Source: Actinomyces marseillensis
Lineage (GTDB): Bacteria > Actinomycetota > Actinomycetes > Actinomycetales > Actinomycetaceae
DNA: 64,000 bases
Reading direction: 5' to 3'
NCBI RefSeq assembly: GCF_900155605.1
Contig: NZ_LT707420.1
Location: forward strand, 1,296,842-1,360,841
Of the stretch, positions 24,034-33,140 are shown piece after piece (position 1 is the first letter of the stretch; each line of letters begins with the position of its first letter). A program made the position numbers and the translations under genes. Below the pieces are notes generated by a model, which did no database searches, was not told the DNA's origin, and saw only the letters and a list, made by a program, of their open reading frames with translations.

Positions 24034-26424
24034 ATGTCATCATTGTGCCGCAGGACAACACGTGCCCTGTTTTCGCTATTGATCACTATTGCAGTGATGA
24101 GTGCGTGGATTCTTCTTCCAGCCCCGACTCGCGCGGAGGCTCTTTCTTCCTCCAAAGACGAGCACCTTTTAAGCGATAGTCTTCAAGTTTCGACCTGCCT
24201 TGGGGATAACAATGAGACGCTGACGTCTTTGTGTACCGCTGGAGAAAAGGGCGAAGAGTTACCCCTTCATGATGGCGCACTTCGGCTTCGAACGACCCCG
24301 GTTACTCGTGATGCTGATCGCGAAATTGATGGGGGCTATGAACTCTCTGTTAATTTCAACTCTTCTGTGTTTGCACCGGATTCGCGGTATTCCGTTGAAT
24401 TAAGCGCACGAGCAGGTGCTGCAGATCTGGAAAAAATTGCACCGCACTCACTTAGCCTTGAATCCCTGGGGCATCTCGGTCGTGGAAGTGCGTTTGAAGA
24501 AGAGATCGACGGCGCTGACGAATTCTTTCGGGGATTTGTTCTCGAGGCCAGGGGAGAAGACTTCGCAGCCGGCCCCTTGCATGCACGCTTTGCTGAGCTT
24601 GGTATTCGCTCGCTGCGTCTTCGCCTTCAGGAAGTAATCCCGGAGCAGGAGCCTCGTCTCATCGCCGAGGCCGAGTTTAGCGCGAGCATTGAAGCTCCCC
24701 AGGCCCAGACGCAAAAGTCCACACAGAGCACTGAATTCTCGTCCCCGAAGAGCACTCAAGAGCAAGAATCCGTACAAAGTGGGGGAGCCCCGCTCCCAGA
24801 GGCAAGAGAGGCACGCGAAGCTTCGGTGGCCTCGTCGATTAGTGCGCACACCCAAGCGCTTCCTCGCGCAAACTTTGGCGAGCGCCGTCTCACTCTTGAC
24901 CACGGACACATCGACCTCTTCTACATGACGCTCGATCAATCGGGGCATCCTCTTCTCAAAATCATGGAAGACGTCACCGGATCTGGAGTTCAACACGAAG
25001 CAGAAGACATCCGCCTTGTCGTTCCTTCCTCGGCACTCAAGCATTCTCTTCCCCACGATATTGTTGCTGGGGGAAGTGGGTATTTCCTTCCGCAAACTCA
25101 AGATCCAACTCTTCCGTGGCCCGGGTGGGATGTTCTTTCTCTTGCTCCCGCGGGCTTCGAGCGCGTTGAATTTGACGTTTCCTACACAAATTCCAATGGC
25201 GGACGCATTTCGCTGTGGACCGAAGACTTTGCCCAGGGGCGTATGTCGCGACTGCGTTCCGGAGGCTACGAATTAGATCCAAACGGGTCAACAATCGTCC
25301 AAGATTACCTTTCGCACACTCACGCGAACTGGGCCTTCTCTCAAGCGGGAAGCTATGAGCTGAACGTTCAAGCACGTGCCTATCGAAACGATGGTTCCTT
25401 TGAAACGACGCGTAGTACTCACTATCTCATTGAGGTTGGCGCTGCACCGGGTGTGGCGCCCCAGAGCTCGGAGGTCGACAGCGGCGCAGTCCTTCCCCCT
25501 GCAGTTGATGCGGGGAGAACAGGTGAAGAAGAATCACTCACGCGTGATGCACCCCAGCGCGTAGGTAGTGAGCGTTGTATTCCCACGCGGATTACTCGCG
25601 AAGCGAACGAGGATGAGATTTCGCGAATCCGCAGCGCTAGCGAGACTCCAAACCAAGCAGTAACGACCCTGAACGTTCAGGTTGGTAGCGAAGGCGGAAT
25701 TACCGACGGTCACTTCGATCTGGGACCGGCCATTGAAAATGGGCAATTGGTTGCGCGAATTAAGGACGACCGAGCTGTACCTGCAGTGTGGAAAGACCCC
25801 GCATCAATGACCTTTGCACTGGGGGAGAGGGCCAAGATTAAGGCGCCTGAAGCGCTCAGCTATGCCGCGAGTGTGGGACAAGACGTGTGGATGATTCCCG
25901 CTACCCAGATTCGAGGGGTCCCGTGGCTCGGAATGAACTCGCAACGCGAAGAAATCGTGACTGAAACCAGCGGGCAAGTCCGTTTCTCTCTTCTCGATGT
26001 TCAAGGCCCTGGAAATGTCGCAGTTTTTGAATCGGGAAGCTTGGGTGCAGGAATCGGCACTCACGTTTTCGACGGCGCAGGAACGAGCTATACTCTGCCT
26101 GCGAATACTCATGCCCACCAGAATTGGGTCTTTACTGAGCCAGGCTCCTATCAGCTCACGATCGCCATGAATGTCACGCCTCGCGGTGAGGACCTGCGTG
26201 GAAGCGGGAGTGGAACAGCTGGATCTTTGATCGCTGCCGGTGGAACCGGAGAACACGGGCGCCCGATGGTTTACGCAATCGTCGGCCGCACGGCCTCGGG
26301 ACAGCCCTGCACTCTGGCATCAACGGGCGCGGGCAGCGTGGAGCTTGCCCCGATGATCCTCGCGGCCCTGCTGATCGGATGCGGATGCATTGTCACCTCA
26401 ACGCATATGCGGGTGAGACAGTGA
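24034..26424 (+). CDS. Surface protein with anchored repeats and LAxTG-type anchor
   Basis: A 796-aa exported protein. It has a signal peptide (SLLITIAVMSAWILLP, cleavage near TRAEA), a low-complexity Gln/Ser linker around residues 215-270, two copies of the actinobacterial surface-anchored repeat ('choice-of-anchor M' domain; LDHGHIDLFYM to THANWAFSQAGSYEL, and TDGHFDLGPAI to AHQNWVFTEPGSYQL), and a C-terminal sorting signal LASTG, hydrophobic helix, RVRQ tail. It is first gene of a metal ABC transporter operon behind a Zur/Fur-like box. His-rich motifs in each repeat (HGH, HAHQNW) could bind metal, which is inference. Start 24034 is chosen for the signal peptide; the frame extends upstream to a GTG at 23980. 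Confidence 0.85.
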   Translation: MSSLCRRTTRALFSLLITIAVMSAWILLPAPTRAEALSSSKDEHLLSDSLQVSTCLGDNNETLTSLCTAGEKGEELPLHDGALRLRTTPVTRDADREIDGGYELSVNFNSSVFAPDSRYSVELSARAGAADLEKIAPHSLSLESLGHLGRGSAFEEEIDGADEFFRGFVLEARGEDFAAGPLHARFAELGIRSLRLRLQEVIPEQEPRLIAEAEFSASIEAPQAQTQKSTQSTEFSSPKSTQEQESVQSGGAPLPEAREAREASVASSISAHTQALPRANFGERRLTLDHGHIDLFYMTLDQSGHPLLKIMEDVTGSGVQHEAEDIRLVVPSSALKHSLPHDIVAGGSGYFLPQTQDPTLPWPGWDVLSLAPAGFERVEFDVSYTNSNGGRISLWTEDFAQGRMSRLRSGGYELDPNGSTIVQDYLSHTHANWAFSQAGSYELNVQARAYRNDGSFETTRSTHYLIEVGAAPGVAPQSSEVDSGAVLPPAVDAGRTGEEESLTRDAPQRVGSERCIPTRITREANEDEISRIRSASETPNQAVTTLNVQVGSEGGITDGHFDLGPAIENGQLVARIKDDRAVPAVWKDPASMTFALGERAKIKAPEALSYAASVGQDVWMIPATQIRGVPWLGMNSQREEIVTETSGQVRFSLLDVQGPGNVAVFESGSLGAGIGTHVFDGAGTSYTLPANTHAHQNWVFTEPGSYQLTIAMNVTPRGEDLRGSGSGTAGSLIAAGGTGEHGRPMVYAIVGRTASGQPCTLASTGAGSVELAPMILAALLIGCGCIVTSTHMRVRQ

Positions 26425-28046
26425 AATTTGCACGCCTCGTATCAGCTATTGCTACGTGCGTTCTTGCTGGCGCAGTTGGAGGCTGCGCGCCGCATAGCGA
26501 TGCTTCGTCGCACCGTCTGAGCATCGTTGCAACAACGGGTATCTTGGCTGATTTTGCACGAAATGTGGGCGGGGATTACGTCGATGTTCATCAACTCATT
26601 CCCAACGGTGCAGATCCGCATTCCTGGGAACTGAGTCTCAGGGGAATCCGCGATATTGCTTACGCGGATATTGCGGTCACGAACTACCTGATGTTGGAGG
26701 ATCATTCGGTGATCCGCGCGCTCGATGCGAATCTTCCCAAGGATGCTCTCTCCCTGTCCCTTGCAGAAGAAAGCGCAAAGTTTGGCGGCACCTTGATCCC
26801 CCTTGTAGAAGATCGCTCCCTTGATACCCCGTGGCTTGGAATGCGAGTTTACGGTGATGGAAGCCAGATTGGGGCAAAGCGGTCGTCTCAGGTTGAACTT
26901 TCTGTCACTGGTATTGAGGGGCCGGGGCAGGCGTGTGCCTACATCACGACAAGTTTTGGAAGTCCAGAGATTGCCTTTGCCTCTCGAGACGGTTTTGATG
27001 GCGGTAATCATTGGACAACGGATACTTCGATTCTGCCCGTTGGCGCACACCAGCACATGAGTTGGGTTTTTACTCAGCCCGGTATCTACACGCTGCATCT
27101 GCGAGCGCGCGTGCGCGTGACCCCTGACGCCGAGCCCATCGAGCTTCCTCCCTCACACGTGACCTTCGCCGTGGGGATCGATTCAGAAGAAGTTGCCCGC
27201 GAACGTGGACTATTTCTTCTCCGACGAGGCCACAGTGACATTACCGTGGACCTGAAGTCAGGCGCATTAACCCTGATGGTTGACCGAGAAAAAGACGGTG
27301 GAGTACCTGAGGGCGCACCACTACGTGAAAATGCGGAGGAGAGCAACGGCTTACCTGCAACTCTTGCGTCTTTGAATATCGAGCGAGTGCTGATTGATGT
27401 TCCATCACGGACTTTGCGTGAGATTCCCAAAGGCCGGGGATGGGAGTTTATCGGCTCGGGTGATGGGCAGGCCTATGTCCTGCCCCAGGCTGTGCTTGGC
27501 AAACATGTCCACGGTGACATTGATCCACATGCGTGGCATGACATTCATAACGCGCAGGCCTATGTGCGAGTTATTGAGAATGCACTATCAACGCGCGACC
27601 CGGAGCATAGTGCGCAATACGCAGCCAACGCCTCGGCCTATATCGCGAAACTCGATGAGACTGACCGTGAGGTTTCGCAGACGATCGCGGGCATTAATCC
27701 GCTCGATCGAAAGCTAGTCACTACACACGATGCCTATGCCTATCTTGCGCGCGCCTATGACTTTGAAATCGCTGGTTACCTGAGTGCTCAGGACGGGAGC
27801 GAGGCTTCAATTGCAGATCGTAAACGCATCGCTGAAACCTTGAAGAACATGAAAATCTCCGCGGTTTTCTTGGAACCGCAAAAGCGCAACCGTCACCCAG
27901 TGATCGCACAAGTTGCGGAAGAAAACGGCGTTCAGGTCTGCGGGCTGTATGGCGACACTTTGGATGCGGACGCCTCGACGTATATCGACATGATGAAAGC
28001 GAATGCTCGCTCACTGTCGCGGTGTTTAGGAAAGGATCACACATGA
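26421..28046 (+). CDS. Anchored-repeat ABC transporter, metal-binding lipoprotein (ZnuA-like)
   Basis: A 541-aa substrate-binding lipoprotein (lipobox VGGC, Cys about residue 21). The ZnuA/PsaA-like fold is split. Its first part includes ATTGILADFARNVGGDYVDV and the ligand-type GADPHSWELS (residues about 32-130). Its second part runs from HGDIDPHAWHD (about 364) through TTHDAYAYLARAYDFEIAG to the end. Between them are repeat-type segments: a C-terminal half (WLGMRVYGDGS to HMSWVFTQPGIYTL) and then an N-terminal half (RGHSDITVDL to GDGQAYVLPQ). GTG start overlaps the previous stop by 4 nt. It probably binds Zn2+ or Mn2+. Confidence 0.88.
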   Translation: MKFARLVSAIATCVLAGAVGGCAPHSDASSHRLSIVATTGILADFARNVGGDYVDVHQLIPNGADPHSWELSLRGIRDIAYADIAVTNYLMLEDHSVIRALDANLPKDALSLSLAEESAKFGGTLIPLVEDRSLDTPWLGMRVYGDGSQIGAKRSSQVELSVTGIEGPGQACAYITTSFGSPEIAFASRDGFDGGNHWTTDTSILPVGAHQHMSWVFTQPGIYTLHLRARVRVTPDAEPIELPPSHVTFAVGIDSEEVARERGLFLLRRGHSDITVDLKSGALTLMVDREKDGGVPEGAPLRENAEESNGLPATLASLNIERVLIDVPSRTLREIPKGRGWEFIGSGDGQAYVLPQAVLGKHVHGDIDPHAWHDIHNAQAYVRVIENALSTRDPEHSAQYAANASAYIAKLDETDREVSQTIAGINPLDRKLVTTHDAYAYLARAYDFEIAGYLSAQDGSEASIADRKRIAETLKNMKISAVFLEPQKRNRHPVIAQVAEENGVQVCGLYGDTLDADASTYIDMMKANARSLSRCLGKDHT

Positions 28047-29011
28047 TGAAGAGGATGAATACCAGAAATATAGCGCTGGGGCTATCAGCGCTCTTTGTCA
28101 GTATTGCTGTGAGCGCCAGCGTCGTACTGCCAGCGGCAGCGGATGATCCTCTCACTCAGCACGTTGATTCCTCAGAACAAGTGGTGCGCGAAGAAGCCAC
28201 AATTGAACGTGGTCACGTTGACTTGGGGCCAAAGATTGTTGATTCGAAACCTGAGATTCTGGCACGTGATGACTCAGGAGAAACACCGATTTGGCGTCCT
28301 TTGGACACTCTTGTATTTCGCGTGAGCGAGTCGGGTAAGCTTCAGGTTCCCTCAGATCCCAGCTATTCATTCCTGCACGCACACGAGGGAGAGTCCTACT
28401 GGGTCATTCCGCAAACTCAGAACCCTAGGGTTGTTTGGCTAGGATGGAACACTCAAGACCCCGAACTCATTAAGGTCATGGGCAGTGGAGCAACGATGAC
28501 CCTGGGGAATCTTCAGGGTCCAGGCCAAGCATGGCTTTTCCTGCAAGACGGGGCTTTTGGCGCGCCAACAGTCCTGTATGACTCTTCTACTTCCTCCCAA
28601 TCAGACATCTGGGTCGAGGCAAATACACATGTCCACGCAAATTGGGCGTTTTCTGCTCCGGGTGCTTACGCGCTCAGCGTGCGCTGGTGCTTTGGAGACA
28701 AAGAGGCACCGCAATGCGTGTCAGACACACTTAGGTTTGTCGTTGGCGATGAGGTAAATGTCGAAGAAGCCCGCGCGCTCACGCCAAGCGCGCTCGCGGC
28801 CTCGTCGAAAGAAGGGACGCATACTTCCAAGCCGCAGGTAGTGCGTGAACAAGGCGGAAATAGCGAGTATCTGATCTATGGAGCGATCTGTTTGGCCTTG
28901 GGTGTGATTGCCTTTATCGTCGTTGCACATCGGACAAAGAAGTCTCGAAAGCAGATTGAAGAAGCGCGCGAGGAAGTTCGCCGTGACTTCGGGTCGGAGG
29001 ACGGCGCCTGA
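28043..29011 (+). CDS. Membrane-anchored protein with one anchored repeat
   Basis: A 322-aa protein with a signal peptide (IALGLSALFVSIAVSASVV), one surface-anchored repeat (IERGHVDLGPKIVD to THVHANWAFSAPGAYAL, residues about 52-225) and a C-terminal transmembrane helix (YLIYGAICLALGVIAFIVV) ending in a charged cytoplasmic tail. It lacks a sortase motif. AAAGGA lies 6 nt before the ATG, and the start overlaps the upstream stop (ATGA). It is part of the transporter operon, and may help present metal or tether the complex; that role is not established. Confidence 0.8.
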   Translation: MMKRMNTRNIALGLSALFVSIAVSASVVLPAAADDPLTQHVDSSEQVVREEATIERGHVDLGPKIVDSKPEILARDDSGETPIWRPLDTLVFRVSESGKLQVPSDPSYSFLHAHEGESYWVIPQTQNPRVVWLGWNTQDPELIKVMGSGATMTLGNLQGPGQAWLFLQDGAFGAPTVLYDSSTSSQSDIWVEANTHVHANWAFSAPGAYALSVRWCFGDKEAPQCVSDTLRFVVGDEVNVEEARALTPSALAASSKEGTHTSKPQVVREQGGNSEYLIYGAICLALGVIAFIVVAHRTKKSRKQIEEAREEVRRDFGSEDGA

Positions 29012-29766
29012 TGGACGATGAGAACCTTGTGACGGCCCTTGACATTTGCGATCTTGATGTTTCCTACCCTGGGCGCGAGGTACTGAAATCGGTTTCGCTC
29101 ACTGTTGCTCCCGGAGAGTTTTGCGCGCTCATTGGTCCCAATGGTGCCGGAAAAACGACTCTTTTACGCGCAATTCTTGGCGCGATCCCCTCTCGCTCGA
29201 GGCACGTTACCTCAATGGGGGCGCCGCTGCAGCCCCGAGCAGTCGGCTACGTTCCGCAGCGTCATGAGTTTGCATGGGATTTCCCGATAACGATCCGCCA
29301 AGCTGTCCTCAGTGCGCTTGCCCGCCGGATTGGATGGGGGCGTAGAGCTCGTATTGATGATCATCGCGCGGTTGAAGAAGCGCTGCATCAGGTTGGTTTG
29401 GCACAGCTGGGAGAGCGAGTCATCGGTGAGCTATCGGGTGGTCAGCGTCAGCGTGTTCTGGTCGCGAGGGCTCTTGCTCTGCGTCCAAAGCTGCTATTGC
29501 TGGATGAACCCTTTACCGGCCTCGATATGCCCACCCAAGAAAGCCTGATTGATGTTTTTCAAGGGCTTGCACGCAGCGGTTGTGCCATTGTCATGACAAC
29601 CCACGACATTCTTGGGGCAATCGATGCTTGCGACCGGCTTTTCCTACTGAATTCGACGGTTATTGCCTCTGGAAAACCGGAGGAGATTCAAGATCCCGAG
29701 GTGTGGATGCGCACCTTTGATATTCGTCCCTCGAATCCCTTGCTGAAAGTCCTCGGGGTGATGTGA
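29011..29766 (+). CDS. Anchored-repeat metal ABC transporter, ATP-binding protein
   Basis: A 251-aa ATPase of the zinc/manganese (ZnuC/MntB) type. It shows Walker A GPNGAGKTT (about residue 46), Q-loop YVPQRHEFAWDFP, signature ELSGGQRQRVLVARAL and Walker B LLLLDEPFTGLD, then THD at the switch histidine. The ATG overlaps the stop of the preceding gene. It powers the permease encoded next. Confidence 0.92.
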   Translation: MDDENLVTALDICDLDVSYPGREVLKSVSLTVAPGEFCALIGPNGAGKTTLLRAILGAIPSRSRHVTSMGAPLQPRAVGYVPQRHEFAWDFPITIRQAVLSALARRIGWGRRARIDDHRAVEEALHQVGLAQLGERVIGELSGGQRQRVLVARALALRPKLLLLDEPFTGLDMPTQESLIDVFQGLARSGCAIVMTTHDILGAIDACDRLFLLNSTVIASGKPEEIQDPEVWMRTFDIRPSNPLLKVLGVM

Positions 29767-30606
29767 GTGCTGAGCATTATCGATTTTCTGAAGGACTTAA
29801 TGAACCCCTCCTTGGCGTTCTTGCCGCGTGCCATTCTTGTCACCTGCGTTGCTGCTTGCGTATGCGCAGTTGTTGGCTGTCATGTTGTCCTGCGCGGGAT
29901 GTCTTTCATTGGAGATGCCGTCGCTCACTCGGTTTTCCCCGGGCTTGCTATCGCCTTTGTATGCTCGGGATCGCTGGTGCTGGGCGGAACGCTTGCAGGC
30001 GTTGGAACTGCTGTGCTCGTTGCGCTTCTTTCCCAAAATAGGCGTTTGAAGGAAGACTCAATTATTGGTGTGCTCTTCGTTGGGGCTTTTGGTTTGGGAT
30101 TGGTCATCATTTCCTGGGCACCGGGATATGCGGGGTCCCTTCAAGATTTCCTCTTTGGCTCGCTGACGGGTATCCCAGCTTCCGAAGTGCCTTTTGTTCT
30201 CATTGCATCAGCGCTGATCGTGGGAGTCTTTGCGTTCTTTCACAAGGAGATCGTTGCGGTCAGTCTTGACCGGGAAAGCGCGCGAGTCGCGGGGCTGCCA
30301 GTCATGGCTCTAGATCTGCTGGTCTACGTTAGCGTCGCTGGAGCAGTCGTGATTTCTGTTCAGATCATCGGCAATATTCTGGTCCTTGCGCTTTTGATTA
30401 CCCCGGCTGCCAGTGCACGTTTGCTGATGAACTCTTTACATTCGATGATGTGGGGAGCCATCGCTATTGGTGTCCTCAGTTCGATCGTCGGAATCTACGT
30501 GTCGTGGTCCTTGGACCTGCCTGCGGGTGCTTCTATTGTTTGCGTGGTAACCGCGGTTTTCGCTGTTTGTTCGGGATATCGAGCTATTCGTGTTCGTTTC
30601 GCATGA
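29767..30606 (+). CDS. Anchored-repeat metal ABC transporter, permease
   Basis: A 279-aa integral membrane protein of the ABC-3 (ZnuB/MntC) family with eight or nine hydrophobic segments. Typical motifs are VVLRGMSFIGDAVAHSVFPGLAIAF near residue 40, a GSLTGIPASEV loop, and IIGNILVLALLITPAASARLL in the EAA-like region. The GTG start follows the upstream stop directly (TGAGTG). It completes the operon: surface protein, binding lipoprotein, membrane anchor, ATPase, permease. Confidence 0.92.
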   Translation: MLSIIDFLKDLMNPSLAFLPRAILVTCVAACVCAVVGCHVVLRGMSFIGDAVAHSVFPGLAIAFVCSGSLVLGGTLAGVGTAVLVALLSQNRRLKEDSIIGVLFVGAFGLGLVIISWAPGYAGSLQDFLFGSLTGIPASEVPFVLIASALIVGVFAFFHKEIVAVSLDRESARVAGLPVMALDLLVYVSVAGAVVISVQIIGNILVLALLITPAASARLLMNSLHSMMWGAIAIGVLSSIVGIYVSWSLDLPAGASIVCVVTAVFAVCSGYRAIRVRFA

Positions 30607-30675
30607 TGGAATGAAATTGCCCGGAGCATGAGACGTTACTAGGTTTGGCCCTGTATAAGGGAAGGAAACGTCTAC

Positions 30676-32220
30676 ATGAGCACAGCAGCACCAACTGCAA
30701 AACGACGCACGCGCGATACGTGGACCAGCCAAACTGGTTTCTTATTGGCAGCAATCGGTTCCGCGATTGGTTTGGGTAATATCTGGCGATTCCCAGGTGT
30801 TGCCTACACTAACGGTGGTGGAGCATTCCTTGTTCCTTACCTCGTTGCCTTGCTGTTTGCCGGTATCCCGATCCTGTGGCTTGAATACGCTGTGGGCCAC
30901 AAGTTCCGTGGAACTCCTCCGTGGGCATTCCGTCGGATGAGCGCCAAGGGTGAATTCCTTGGCTGGTTCTGTGTCTTCATTTGCTTCGTCATCATCACCT
31001 ACTACGCGGCTGTTGTTGCGTGGTCGAGTAGCTACGTTGTTTATTCGATTAACGAGGCCTGGGGAAACGATTCGAAGACCTTCTTCCTTTCGTCCTTCCT
31101 TGGAACCGTAGGATCCGATGAATTCTCGTGGACGCCGGTCCTAGCTGTTTCTGTGCCGCTCCTCCTTGTGTGGGTGTGCATCCTGCTGATTGTCTCCTTC
31201 GGTGTCTCCAAGGGTGTTGAGAAGGCGAACAAGGTCTTCCTTCCCTTGCTTGTGTTCCTCTTCTTGGCACTCGTTGTGCGCGCACTTTTCCTTCCTGGTG
31301 CGCTTGAAGGACTCAACGCTTTCTTCACGCCGAATTGGAGTGCGTTGACTGACTCCAAGGTATGGATTGAAGCATTTGCGCAAATCTTCTTCTCACTGTC
31401 TGTCGGCTTTGGCATCATGCTGACCTACGCCTCGTACCTCAAGAAGAACTCGAACGTGACCGGCACTGCTCTTGTTGCGGGATTTGCGAATTCTTCCTTC
31501 GAGATTCTTGCAGGTATCGGCGTCTTCTCGGCCCTTGGCTTCATGGCTCACACGCAAGGAGTTGCAGTTTCTGAACTTCAGGGATTGAGGGGTCCGATCC
31601 TGTCCTTCGTAACCTTCCCGAAGATCATTTCCATGATGCCCGGTGGGCCTCTCTTCGGGGTGCTTTTCTTCTCCTCGCTTGTCTTGGCGGGTATCACCTC
31701 CTTGCTTTCGCTGCTTCAGGTTGTTTCTGGCGCGCTTCAGGATAAGTTTGCGATGCAGCCGATTAAGGCCTCGCTCGTCATGGGAATCCCGGCAACGGTG
31801 ATTTCACTGGCCTTGTTTGGCACCCGTTCGGGACTCAACACACTCGATATCGTCGACAACTTCATCAACAACGTCGGAGTCGTTGGTTGCGCGGTCGCAA
31901 TGACGCTGTTCACTGCATTGGTTCGCCCGCGTCTGGCGGGATTGCGCAAACACCTCAATTCGGTTTCTGCCCCGTCGATCCCGCCCGCTTGGGATTTTCT
32001 GGTTGGAATTGTTATTCCCGCAGTTCTCGCATTCATGCTCATTTCTTCACTGATTACGAGCTTGCGAGAGGGATACGACGAATACGCGACCTACTTAGTG
32101 ACGATCTTCGGATGGGGATCGGTGGCATTCGCCCTCATCGCCTCTGCGATTCTCACGCTTGTTCCCTGGTCGCATCCTCAGCGCACCTCGACAACCACCA
32201 CTGATCAGGAGATGGCATGA
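30676..32220 (+). CDS. metP: Sodium-dependent methionine/alanine importer, large subunit (NSS family)
   Basis: A 514-aa transporter with about 12 helices of the neurotransmitter:sodium symporter family. The first helix carries the diagnostic AAIGSAIGLGNIWRFPGVAYTNGGGAF, followed by WLEYAVGHK. Its stop overlaps by 4 nt the start of a tiny MetS-type gene, an arrangement known for the Corynebacterium MetPS methionine importer, which gives the substrate. The ribosome site is AGGGAAGGAA. It may supply methionine when metFE are shut down, but no shared control element was seen upstream. Confidence 0.88.
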   Translation: MSTAAPTAKRRTRDTWTSQTGFLLAAIGSAIGLGNIWRFPGVAYTNGGGAFLVPYLVALLFAGIPILWLEYAVGHKFRGTPPWAFRRMSAKGEFLGWFCVFICFVIITYYAAVVAWSSSYVVYSINEAWGNDSKTFFLSSFLGTVGSDEFSWTPVLAVSVPLLLVWVCILLIVSFGVSKGVEKANKVFLPLLVFLFLALVVRALFLPGALEGLNAFFTPNWSALTDSKVWIEAFAQIFFSLSVGFGIMLTYASYLKKNSNVTGTALVAGFANSSFEILAGIGVFSALGFMAHTQGVAVSELQGLRGPILSFVTFPKIISMMPGGPLFGVLFFSSLVLAGITSLLSLLQVVSGALQDKFAMQPIKASLVMGIPATVISLALFGTRSGLNTLDIVDNFINNVGVVGCAVAMTLFTALVRPRLAGLRKHLNSVSAPSIPPAWDFLVGIVIPAVLAFMLISSLITSLREGYDEYATYLVTIFGWGSVAFALIASAILTLVPWSHPQRTSTTTTDQEMA

Positions 32221-32369
32221 ACGCCGCTGCTATTATCATGATGCTCGTCACCGTGCTTTTGGTATGGGGAGGGCTTGTTGCTTCACTCGTGATGCTTCGA
32301 CTCCTGCCGACTCCTGGCGAGGACGAAGCTGAAACGACTGCTCCTATTACGGAGCCCAACTCGCGATAA
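32217..32369 (+). CDS. metS: Methionine/alanine importer small subunit
   Basis: A 50-aa protein with one transmembrane helix (MNAAAIIMMLVTVLLVWGGL start) and a short acidic cytoplasmic tail rich in Glu and Pro. The ATGA overlap with metP indicates translational coupling. Size, topology and position match MetS, the small subunit needed by MetP. Confidence 0.88.
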   Translation: MNAAAIIMMLVTVLLVWGGLVASLVMLRLLPTPGEDEAETTAPITEPNSR

Positions 32370-32378
32370 GGGGATAGC

Positions 32379-33140
32379 ATGCGCCTCGTAGCTTTCGACC
32401 TTGATGACACATTGGCTCCTTCGAAGTCCGCGCTTCCATCTGCGATGGCTGAGCAACTGCGCGCACTTTTAGATGTCGTTCCAGTGTGCGTCATTTCAGG
32501 TGGGGAGTTCGGCCAATTTCGCGCACAGTTGTTGGAAAATCTGGATGCTTCTTCTGAGCAACTCTCGAAACTTCACCTCATGCCAACCTGCGGTACGCGT
32601 TACTACCGTTGGAATGCGGATCACTCCAGCTGGGATCAGGTCTATGCGAATGATTTGAGCCAGGACGAACGTGAGCGCGCAATTGAGTCGCTACGCCAGC
32701 GCGCTCATGAACAGGGTGTGTGGGAAGCACAGCCATGGGGCGAGATCATTGAAGACCGAGGATCACAGATCACTTTTTCTGCCCTTGGCCAGCAGGCTCC
32801 TCTCGAGGCGAAGCGCGCATGGGATCCCAGCGGAGACAAAAAGCGCAAGCTGCGAGATGCTGTTGCCTTGGACGTTCCTGATCTGGAAGTGCGTGCAGGC
32901 GGTTCAACGTCGGTCGACATCACCCGTCGTGGCATCGATAAAGCCTACGGAATGGCAAAGCTAGTTGAGATGACGGGAATTGCCCCACAGGACATGCTCT
33001 TCATTGGTGATCGCCTTGACGAGGCTGGGAATGACTATCCGGTTAAGGCTGCGGGGTATCCTACGCGTCCTGTTGCTGGCTGGGAAGAGTGCGTCGAGGT
33101 TATTGCGCAGATCGTTTCTGAGCTTTCTGGGCGAGCTTAG
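32379..33140 (+). CDS. HAD-IIB family phosphatase
   Basis: A 253-aa HAD-superfamily hydrolase. Motif I is FDLDDTLAPSK (nucleophile and acid Asp near residue 6-8), motif II VISGGE, and motif IV FIGDRLDEAGND (about residue 210). The C2B-type cap suggests a sugar-phosphate or phosphomannomutase-like substrate; the exact one cannot be read. It lies 9 nt after metS and may be co-transcribed. It overlaps the convergent RNA methyltransferase by 4 nt. Confidence 0.82.
   Translation: MRLVAFDLDDTLAPSKSALPSAMAEQLRALLDVVPVCVISGGEFGQFRAQLLENLDASSEQLSKLHLMPTCGTRYYRWNADHSSWDQVYANDLSQDERERAIESLRQRAHEQGVWEAQPWGEIIEDRGSQITFSALGQQAPLEAKRAWDPSGDKKRKLRDAVALDVPDLEVRAGGSTSVDITRRGIDKAYGMAKLVEMTGIAPQDMLFIGDRLDEAGNDYPVKAAGYPTRPVAGWEECVEVIAQIVSELSGRA

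Noticed and set aside
26379-26420. ATG-started extension of the ZnuA-like gene
   Set aside because: It overlaps the sorting-signal end of the previous gene, has no ribosome site, and would disrupt the lipoprotein signal peptide.
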